Assembly (NCBI GenBank): GCA_013202185.1
Contig: JABMSA010000270.1
Location: forward strand, 1 to 49,483
Length of the DNA stretch: 49,483 nt
Reading direction: 5' to 3'
Origin: Planctomycetota bacterium
GTDB lineage: Bacteria; Planctomycetota; PUPC01; JABMSA01
Shown: positions 43,593 to 49,483 of the stretch, one piece after another
How the letters are laid out: every line of letters starts with the position of its first letter
Position numbering within the stretch: the stretch's first letter is position 1
Notes under the pieces: model-generated
What the model was told of the DNA's origin: nothing
The model's input: the letters and a program-made list of their open reading frames with translations, nothing else
The model's database searches: none
Position numbers and translations under genes: made by a program

Positions 43593-44405
43593 ATGGCTGA
43601 AACACTGTTGAGCTTGGCAAACTGGCTGTTGCCCCTCGTGTACCTGGTGCTGCTGATCGACTACGGCGCCACGTTTTTCCTTCGCACGAAAACCCACGCC
43701 CGCAACGCCGGCGTAACGGCAGCGGTGGTTTTTCATGCCCTGGTGCTCGTGATGCGATCCATTCATCTGGGGCGCCCGCCGCTCGACGGCGGCTATGAGA
43801 TTCTATCGATCCTGGCCTTCTCGACGGCCGCCGTTTACTGCATGCTCGAGGCCGCCGTGCGCGACCGCCGCGCCGGGTTGTTCATTTTCATCCTTGTCTT
43901 CCTGTTTCAGTATACGTCCACGGTATTCATGGCCGGCGGCGTTGCCGAGCAGGTCGGCAAGTCCAGTTGGGCGCGCTTGCACATCGTTCCCGCCATCGTC
44001 GCCTACACGGCCTTTGCCGTGGGTGCAATTTACGGCCTGCTGCATCTGCTGGCGCATCGCAACCTCAAGCGCCACAGCGTTGGCGTTCTCTTCGACCGCC
44101 TGCCGCCGTTCGATCTGCTCGGCAGGATGACCTGGTACGCGGTGGTCGTCGGATTCATTTTCATGACCATCAGCATTGCCACCGGGCCGATCCTTGCCAA
44201 GCACATGAAAGCCGAAGGTGCACCGGCGATATGGGACCCCCGGCTGGCCGCCAAGATAATAGTAGGATCCATCGCGTGGTTGATCTACGGAGTGGCGATA
44301 CTCGGCAGGCTCGTCGGCAAGTGGTCGGCCCCGAAGGTGTCCGTCGTGGGCCTCACCGGCTTCGTGGTCACCGTGATCCTGATAATAGCAACTACCGTGC
44401 TTTGA
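43593..44405 (+). CDS. CcsA/HemX-like cytochrome c assembly membrane protein
   Basis: 270 residues with eight hydrophobic segments. It has the HemX/CcsA layout, with conserved His in VFHALVLVMR, RLHIVPAIVAY and the WDPRLAAKIIVG loop near residue 211 (WWD-like). Members next to hemA are usually called HemX and modulate HemA or handle haem; members in system II cytochrome c maturation are CcsA/ResC. The Ccm genes already present and the adjacent hemA favour the HemX reading. The ATG at 43593 follows AGAGG. It lies 17 bp after the regulator gene, so it may share its promoter. Confidence 0.72.
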   Translation: MAETLLSLANWLLPLVYLVLLIDYGATFFLRTKTHARNAGVTAAVVFHALVLVMRSIHLGRPPLDGGYEILSILAFSTAAVYCMLEAAVRDRRAGLFIFILVFLFQYTSTVFMAGGVAEQVGKSSWARLHIVPAIVAYTAFAVGAIYGLLHLLAHRNLKRHSVGVLFDRLPPFDLLGRMTWYAVVVGFIFMTISIATGPILAKHMKAEGAPAIWDPRLAAKIIVGSIAWLIYGVAILGRLVGKWSAPKVSVVGLTGFVVTVILIIATTVL

Positions 44406-44478
44406 CATAACCGCAGCCGCCGACCTAGCACAGTGGCACAATGCCGGTTGGCGTTCGGCCTTGAGCCGCCTGAACGGG

Positions 44479-44592
44479 AGTCGAGATTATCGACTGTCTT
44501 TCACTTCAGTCCCGCAGGGGACCACAGACGGCCAGCCTCGGGCGCGAGCCCGTGGAAAGCCGTGCCGAAAACCCAAGAGCCCCCGCGGGGGC
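44479..44592. repeat. Cluster of four hairpin-forming inverted repeats (REP-like) before hemA
   Basis: The 236-bp gap between the HemX-like gene and hemA holds AGTCGA/TCGACT (44479-44495, 5-base loop, followed by a pyrimidine-rich stretch and possibly a terminator), GTCCC/GGGAC (44509-44522), CGGGC/GCCCG (44539-44552) and the 14-bp palindrome GCCCCCGCGGGGGC (44579-44592). Tandem short palindromes of this sort resemble dispersed REP elements; 'GGGGACCACA' recurs at 49293-49302, behind the last ahb gene. No tRNA-like fold or T-run terminator was seen. Confidence 0.5.
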
Positions 44593-44641
44593 GGCAGATT
44601 ACATCGGATCGACGCCGAACGATTGAATAGTTGAGAGCGTG

Positions 44642-46030
44642 ATGAAGATAACAGTTGTCGGCATAAGCCATCGCACCGCCACGGTGGAGGTCCGCGAGCA
44701 GTTTGCCCTGCCGGGCGGGCTCGCCGGCGAGCTGCTGCGCGCCGTCAAGGCCGAGGGTGTGTTCGGCGAGGCGCTCCTGCTCGACACCTGCAACCGTACC
44801 GAGATGTACCTCGTCGCGCCCGAGCTGGAGGATTGCGCGACCCGGATGGCGGCCCACCTGGCCCGGCTCAAGCACATTTCCCCGCTTCCCGATGCCTCGC
44901 TGCTTTATCGTCGCGACGGAACTGCGGCCGTCGAGCATCTCTTTCGCGTGTCGGCCTCGCTCGACTCACAAATACTGGGCGAAGACCAGATACTCGGCCA
45001 GATAAAAAACGCATACAGCCTCGCCGTAGAAGAAAAATCGACAGGCTTCGTGCTCAACCGCCTCATGCACCGCGCGATTCGCGTGGGCAAGAGGGTACGC
45101 ACAGAAACGCAACTCGGCCGCGGCGCGGCCGGCATCCCGCACGCGGCAGTCGAGCTTGCTATCCAGATATTCGCCACGCTCGCCGGCAAAACCGTTATGC
45201 TCGTGGGAGCAGGCGAAACCGCCGAACTCGCCGCACGCAACCTCATAGCCTGCGGAGTGAGCAATATCATAGTGGCCAACCGCACCCTCGAACGAGCACA
45301 AAGGATGGCCGCCCAACTGGCACAGGGAGCCGCCGGCGTAACATGCCCCACGGCGGACGACGAAAGCACGGCGGGCAACGACACAACATGCCCTGCGCGT
45401 CCTTCAGACGACGCCCTGCCGATAACACGGGCAATCGGCCTCGACGACATACCCAACGTCATCAGAAGCGTGGACCTCGTGATATGCTCCACCGGCTCGC
45501 CCGAGGCCGTGCTCACATACGACAACGTAGGCGAGGTGCTCCGCACCAACAGGCGCCCGCTGTTCATCGTCGACATAGCCGTCCCGCGCGACGTCGACCC
45601 CCGCCTCAACGACCTCAGCAACGTCTTCCTGTACAACATCGACGATCTCAAGAGCATCGTCGCGGCAAACCTCGAGCGCCGCCGGCACGAGATGCCGCGC
45701 GCCGAGGCAATAGTAAGCCACGAAGTGGAATTGTTCTCCAATTGGCTCGACTCCCTGCAGGTTGCGCCGATCGTGAAACTGCTCCAGGAACATTTCGACC
45801 AACTGCGACGCGCCGAGATCAAGAGATACGGCAAGCAGTTTTCCGAAGCCGACAACGAGCAGCTCGAGGTGTTTACGCGATCACTGTGCAAGAAGCTCCT
45901 CCACGAGCCGCTAACCTTCCTGCGACAGGTATCACGAGACAATTCCATAGGCGACAGCGAAACCACAGTAGAAATCGTCCGGCGGATGTTCGGCATCAGC
46001 CAGCCGGACGAACCAGCGGAGAACACCTGA
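44642..46030 (+). CDS. hemA: Glutamyl-tRNA reductase
   Basis: 462 residues. First committed step of tetrapyrrole synthesis: glutamyl-tRNA plus NADPH gives glutamate-1-semialdehyde. Catalytic Cys50 in LLLDTCNRTE, NADPH-binding VMLVGAGETAELAARNL, and a dimerisation helix at the C-terminus are present. Residues about 225-265 carry an extra Thr/Asp-rich loop (TCPTADDESTAGNDTT) compared with compact homologues. The ATG at 44642 is used; a GTG one codon upstream is possible. The stop overlaps the ahbC start by one base (TGATG), linking haem precursor synthesis to the Ahb steps. Confidence 0.95.
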   Translation: MKITVVGISHRTATVEVREQFALPGGLAGELLRAVKAEGVFGEALLLDTCNRTEMYLVAPELEDCATRMAAHLARLKHISPLPDASLLYRRDGTAAVEHLFRVSASLDSQILGEDQILGQIKNAYSLAVEEKSTGFVLNRLMHRAIRVGKRVRTETQLGRGAAGIPHAAVELAIQIFATLAGKTVMLVGAGETAELAARNLIACGVSNIIVANRTLERAQRMAAQLAQGAAGVTCPTADDESTAGNDTTCPARPSDDALPITRAIGLDDIPNVIRSVDLVICSTGSPEAVLTYDNVGEVLRTNRRPLFIVDIAVPRDVDPRLNDLSNVFLYNIDDLKSIVAANLERRRHEMPRAEAIVSHEVELFSNWLDSLQVAPIVKLLQEHFDQLRRAEIKRYGKQFSEADNEQLEVFTRSLCKKLLHEPLTFLRQVSRDNSIGDSETTVEIVRRMFGISQPDEPAENT

Positions 46031-47232
46031 TGATCGGTATCTCAAAACTATACTGCGGCACCGTGGAGCCGTCGGACGTGCTTCGGTACGGCTCAGACAG
46101 CAAGAAGCTGCCCAGCCACCTGCTGCAGTTTTCGGCCGACAAGAAGCCCGTGGTAGTATGGAACTGCACACGCCGCTGCAACCTGCGCTGCGTGCACTGC
46201 TACGCGCATTCCGCCGACCAGGAATACAGCGGGCAGATGACCACCGAGCAAGGATTTGCCCTGCTCGAGGACCTCGCCGAGTTCGGCGCGCCGGTGATCC
46301 TCTTTTCCGGCGGCGAGCCATTGATGCGCCGCGACCTCTTCGACCTGGCCGCGCGGGCCACCGGCCTCGGAATGCGGGCGGTGATCTCAACCAACGGCAC
46401 GCTCATCGACGAGGCAAAGGCCGCCCGCCTCAAGGAGATCGGCCTCAGCTACGTGGGCGTTTCGCTCGATGGCCTGCGCGACGTAAACGACAAGTTCAGG
46501 GGCGTCGAGGGCGCCTTCGACAAGGCCCTGCGGGGCATACGCAACTGCCTCAAGGCCGGCATTAAGGTCGGCCTGCGATTCACCATCAACAAGCGCAACG
46601 TCGACGAAGTCGACGGCATATTCTCGATACTGCGCGACGAAAACATTCCGCGCGTCTGCTTCTATCACCTCGTATACGCCGGGCGAGGCACCGAGCTGAT
46701 GAATGAGGACCTCGACCACCAGGGCACCCGCCGCATAGTAGACCTCATCATCGACCACACGGCGCAACTCCACGCCGACGGCCTGCCCAAGGAAGTGCTA
46801 ACCGTAGACAACCACGCCGACGGCCCCTACCTTTACCAGCGAATGGTCCGCGAAAACAGCCCGCGCGCCGCCGACGTGGCCAGGCTGCTGCGCATGAACC
46901 GAGGCAACTCGAGCGGCAACGGCATCGGGTGCGTTTCGTGGGACGGCGCCGTGCATGCCGACCAGTTTTGGCGACACGTTTCGTTTGGCAACGTTACCGA
47001 GCGCAAGTTTTCCGAGATATGGACCGATCTGTCGGACCCGCTGATGGCGAAGCTCAAGGACAAGCGCCCGCACGTGAAGGGCCGCTGTGCAACGTGCAAG
47101 TTTCTCGACGTGTGCGGAGGCAACTTCCGCGTGAGAGCCGAAACGGCCACCGGCGACCTCTGGCAGCCCGACCCCGCCTGCTACCTCACCGACGAAGAAA
47201 CATCGGTCGGCCTCCCGGAGGACGATGCATGA
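46030..47232 (+). CDS. ahbC: AhbC, 12,18-didecarboxysiroheme deacetylase (radical SAM)
   Basis: 400 residues. The N-terminus MIGISKLYCGTVEPSD is characteristic of AhbC, followed by the radical SAM triad C50-x3-C54-x2-C57 (CNLRCVHCYA), FSGGEPLMR and a C-terminal SPASM-like cysteine region (GCVSWDG, CATCKFLDVCGGN). In the family it removes two acetate side chains from didecarboxysiroheme to give Fe-coproporphyrin III, between the AhbA/B and AhbD steps. It overlaps hemA by one base and the ahbD fusion by 4 bp, so these three are one operon. Confidence 0.92.
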   Translation: MIGISKLYCGTVEPSDVLRYGSDSKKLPSHLLQFSADKKPVVVWNCTRRCNLRCVHCYAHSADQEYSGQMTTEQGFALLEDLAEFGAPVILFSGGEPLMRRDLFDLAARATGLGMRAVISTNGTLIDEAKAARLKEIGLSYVGVSLDGLRDVNDKFRGVEGAFDKALRGIRNCLKAGIKVGLRFTINKRNVDEVDGIFSILRDENIPRVCFYHLVYAGRGTELMNEDLDHQGTRRIVDLIIDHTAQLHADGLPKEVLTVDNHADGPYLYQRMVRENSPRAADVARLLRMNRGNSSGNGIGCVSWDGAVHADQFWRHVSFGNVTERKFSEIWTDLSDPLMAKLKDKRPHVKGRCATCKFLDVCGGNFRVRAETATGDLWQPDPACYLTDEETSVGLPEDDA

Positions 47233-49280
47233 GCCATCCGGGTTCACACGGCGCCGATGGCCGCCCCTTGCCGCGCCTGATCGCGTGGGAAGTAACACGC
47301 TCGTGCATGCTCGCCTGCAAGCACTGCCGGGCCGCCGCCCAAACCACACCCTACGAAGGCGAGCTTTCCACCGAAGAATGCTACAGTCTTCTCGACAACA
47401 TCGCGTCGTTCGCCAGGCCCATCATCATCCTCACCGGCGGCGAGCCGATGCTCAGGCCCGATATTTACGACGTCGCCGCATACGCACACGGGCTCGATCT
47501 GCCGGTGGTGATGGCGCCCTGCGGAGTGCTGATCGACGACGACACGGCGGCGAAGATCGTGAAGTCGGGCATCCGCCGCATTTCGATCTCACTCGACGGC
47601 GCAACGGCCGAATCTCACGACGCATTCCGCGCGGTGCCCGGCGCCTTCGAGGCGTCTGTTCGAGGGATCGAAGCCGCCAGGCGCGCGGGGCTCGATTTTC
47701 AGATCAACACCACCGTCACCCGCCACAACCTCGCCGAGCTGGAGGCAATTCGAGACCTCGCCGTGAGCCTCGGCGCCAGGGTATTCAACCCGTTTCTGCT
47801 GGTACCGACAGGGCGCGGAGCGGCCCTCGCAGACCAGGAGATAACGCCGGAAGAATACGAAAACACCCTCCGGTGGCTTGCCGGCCGGCAGCAACATTCC
47901 GACATCATGATCCGCGTAACGTGCGCGCCGCACTACCAGCGCATCCTCCGCGAAGAGGGCTACAAGCCCGGGCCGCACGGCGGCGCGGGGTGCATGGGCG
48001 GCAAGTCTTTCGCGTTCATCTCGCATCGCGGCAAGGTACAGATATGCGGGTTCCTCGACGTCGAATGCGGCGACGTATGCAGCACCGGCTTCGACTTCAA
48101 AACAATATGGGAGACGTCGGAAGTCTTCCGCAACGTGCGCGACACAAACTCCTACCACGGCCGCTGCGGCTATTGCGAATATCGCAAGGTCTGCGGGGGG
48201 TGCCGGGCAAGGGCATACGCCCTCAGCGGCGACTACCTCAACGAAGAACCCTTCTGCGTGTATCAGCCCAGACGCACACCCGCAAAAGACAACGGTGCCG
48301 CCAAGCTCGATGACGTCGACAAGAGGATCCTCTCCGTCATCCAGACCGGGCTGCCCGTCGCCGAAGAGCCTTTTCACGCCCTATCGCGGCAACTGGGCCT
48401 CGCACCCGACGACGTCATCAGCCGAACGGCCCGCCTCTGCACCGATGGCCCCATACGCCGCCTCGGGCCCGTGTTCGACTCGCACAGCCTGGGATACTCC
48501 TCGACGCTCGTTGCGGCGCGCGTGCCGGAAGACCGGCTCCGGGAGGTGGCCGAGCTTGTGAGCCGCCTCGATGGCGTAACGCACAACTATCGCCGCCGGC
48601 ACCGGTACAACCTCTGGTTCACTCTCACCGCGCCCACGTCCGAAGCGATCGACACGATCCTCGAAAGCCTCCGCCGCCAAACGGGCATCGACGATTTCTA
48701 CAGCCTTCCGGCGCTGGCCGTCTACAAGATCAAGGTAGACTTTCAGCTCGTCCCCAAGCAGCAGTCGCAGCCCGTTGCCGACAAATCTTCCAAGCCTGCG
48801 TCCAAGCTGAGCGACGACGAGAAGAAGCTCGTCCGCCTCCTCCAGGACGGCCTGCCCGTGATCGCGCAGCCGTTTGACGAACCGGCGCGCGTCCTGGGCT
48901 GCACGCAGCAGCGGGTGGTCGAGCAGATCGCCCAATGGCTTGATGCCGGAGTCATCCGGCGGTTCGGCGCCGTCGTGAACCATCGGCAGCTTGGTTTCGT
49001 GGCCAACGGCATGTGCGTGTTCAACGTCTCGCCGGATTGCATCGACGCCATCGGCGAGCGCCTGGCCGGCTATGCGGAGGTGTCGCACTGCTATCATCGG
49101 TCGTCGGCGCCCGGGTGGAACTACAACCTCTTCGCAATGATTCACGGGCAATCGAAGGAGGAGGTGTTGGCGCTTGCCGCGCGAATCTCCGGCGAGCTGG
49201 AGCTGACCGATTACGAGGTGCTCTTCTCCTCCGACGAGTACAAGAAAGTCTCGATGCGGTATTTTGTGGAAACGACATAA
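47229..49280 (+). CDS. ahbD: Fusion of AhbD haem synthase with two AhbA/AhbB-like siroheme decarboxylase domains
   Basis: 683 residues in one unbroken frame. Residues 1-348 are AhbD, the radical SAM enzyme that oxidatively decarboxylates Fe-coproporphyrin III to haem: CMLACKHC (Cys26, 30, 33), LTGGEPMLRP, and a C-terminal cluster region with GCMGGKS and CGYCEYRKVCGGC. A linker (349-360) leads to an Lrp/AsnC-like domain (361-508; DVDKRILSVIQ, VTHNYRRRHRYNLWFT), and a second linker to another (526-683; VIRRFGAVVNHRQLG, VSHCYHR, WNYNLFAMIHG). These match the AhbA and AhbB (NirD/L/G/H) family, which removes two carboxyl groups from siroheme. Normally the three are separate proteins. Starts at ATG 47229, overlapping ahbC. 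Confidence 0.9.
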   Translation: MSHPGSHGADGRPLPRLIAWEVTRSCMLACKHCRAAAQTTPYEGELSTEECYSLLDNIASFARPIIILTGGEPMLRPDIYDVAAYAHGLDLPVVMAPCGVLIDDDTAAKIVKSGIRRISISLDGATAESHDAFRAVPGAFEASVRGIEAARRAGLDFQINTTVTRHNLAELEAIRDLAVSLGARVFNPFLLVPTGRGAALADQEITPEEYENTLRWLAGRQQHSDIMIRVTCAPHYQRILREEGYKPGPHGGAGCMGGKSFAFISHRGKVQICGFLDVECGDVCSTGFDFKTIWETSEVFRNVRDTNSYHGRCGYCEYRKVCGGCRARAYALSGDYLNEEPFCVYQPRRTPAKDNGAAKLDDVDKRILSVIQTGLPVAEEPFHALSRQLGLAPDDVISRTARLCTDGPIRRLGPVFDSHSLGYSSTLVAARVPEDRLREVAELVSRLDGVTHNYRRRHRYNLWFTLTAPTSEAIDTILESLRRQTGIDDFYSLPALAVYKIKVDFQLVPKQQSQPVADKSSKPASKLSDDEKKLVRLLQDGLPVIAQPFDEPARVLGCTQQRVVEQIAQWLDAGVIRRFGAVVNHRQLGFVANGMCVFNVSPDCIDAIGERLAGYAEVSHCYHRSSAPGWNYNLFAMIHGQSKEEVLALAARISGELELTDYEVLFSSDEYKKVSMRYFVETT

Positions 49281-49386
49281 CCAGCCCCTCCCGGGGACCA
49301 CACGCGGGCGCTCCCCTGCAAGCGGCTTCCCCGACCGCTCAACACATTCTTCCACAAAATGCCCGCATAATTCCCATCGTATTCCC

Positions 49387-49415
49387 TGGAAATTTTCAGG
49401 CGAATCGGTTATACT
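49387..49415 (+). promoter_or_regulatory. Predicted promoter of the terminal ATPase gene
   Basis: TGGAAA (49387-49392) and TATACT (49410-49415), 17 bp apart, ahead of the ATG at 49427. The short distance to the start implies a leader of only a few bases, which weakens the call. The 49281-49345 stretch behind the ahb fusion has two small inverted repeats (CCCC/GGGG near 49286 and AGCGG/CCGCT at 49321-49339), possibly a terminator. Confidence 0.4.
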
Positions 49416-49426
49416 ATGAAATTGAG

Positions 49427-49483
49427 ATGAAGATAGCAGTTTCAGGTAAGGGAGGCGTGGGCAAGACAACCATAAGCTCGCTG
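49427..49483 (+). CDS. MinD/CooC/NifH-type P-loop ATPase (5' end only)
   Basis: Nineteen codons before the window edge: MKIAVSGKGGVGKTTISSL. SGKGGVGKTT is the deviant Walker A motif of the SIMIBI class (lysine at GKGG). This opening is common in CooC (nickel insertion into CO dehydrogenase) and in related NifH/BchL-like ATPases; which one cannot be decided from 19 residues. Given hgcA, a corrinoid/CODH-type context is attractive but not shown. Confidence 0.65.
   Translation, partial: MKIAVSGKGGVGKTTISSL

Noticed and set aside
43593..44405. CcsA of a system II cytochrome c maturation pathway
   Set aside because: No CcsB/ResB partner nearby and a full system I (Ccm) set is present; adjacency to hemA favours HemX.

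Overview
The window is about 49.5 kb of GC-rich bacterial DNA. It reads as an anaerobic, Gram-negative (outer membrane-bearing), cytochrome-rich organism. Evidence for this is the mercury-methylation pair hgcAB, a molybdenum/tungsten formate dehydrogenase with NuoE/NuoF-type partners, a complete Na+-NQR operon, a complete system I cytochrome c maturation set, about 65 predicted c-type haem sites, outer-membrane barrel and lipoprotein genes, and the siroheme-dependent (Ahb) haem pathway. Lineage cannot be fixed from sequence alone. The combination fits sulfate- or metal-reducing lineages or an uncultivated candidate phylum. I saw no rRNA, tRNA, CRISPR array, IS element or phage gene.

Layout. 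(1) 1-1110, plus strand: 3' part of hgcA, cut by the window edge exactly at its diagnostic cap-helix motif, then hgcB. (2) 1267-3834, plus strand: a two-domain M16 metallopeptidase with its own promoter. (3) 8962-3884, minus strand: nuoE-like, nuoF-like and fdhA, a soluble NAD(P)(/ferredoxin?)-linked formate dehydrogenase, with a good sigma70-type promoter. (4) 17480-9149, minus strand: polyprenyl diphosphate synthase, nqrABCDEF, histidine kinase and response regulator. NqrA here carries two RnfC-like [4Fe-4S] motifs. (5) 41275-17706, minus strand: a run of about 23.6 kb that starts with a NusG/RfaH-like antiterminator. It continues with seven multihaem cytochromes, two NHL-repeat lipoproteins, an outer-membrane barrel and a kinase/receiver pair, then ccmEF, a CcmH-like protein and ccmABCD, then two HAMP-type membrane proteins around another cytochrome, and ends with hemL. 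Many genes overlap by 4 bp. (6) 41276-41758: a long leader with inverted repeats and a terminator-like hairpin. (7) 41759-43575, plus strand: a near-consensus promoter, a histidine-kinase remnant and an NtrC-type regulator interrupted by an in-frame TAG. (8) 43593-49280, plus strand: HemX/CcsA-like protein, hemA, ahbC, and a 683-residue protein that joins AhbD to two AhbA/AhbB-like siroheme decarboxylase domains. (9) 49427-end: start of a CooC/MinD-type ATPase.

How the parts may work together (inference): formate oxidation supplies NADH (and perhaps reduced ferredoxin). Nqr passes electrons from NADH to quinone while pumping Na+, and the polyprenyl synthase may make the quinone tail. A NapC/NrfH-like 18-haem membrane cytochrome could take electrons from quinol, and the soluble cytochromes with the barrel and lipoproteins could carry them across the outer membrane. 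HemA, HemL and the Ahb enzymes supply haem, and Ccm attaches it. The most unusual items are the AhbD-AhbA-AhbB fusion, the NusG-like gene with its structured leader heading the giant cytochrome operon, the Fe-S-bearing NqrA, the CxxxY form of CcmE with a CX3C CcmH-like partner, and the decayed two-component system.
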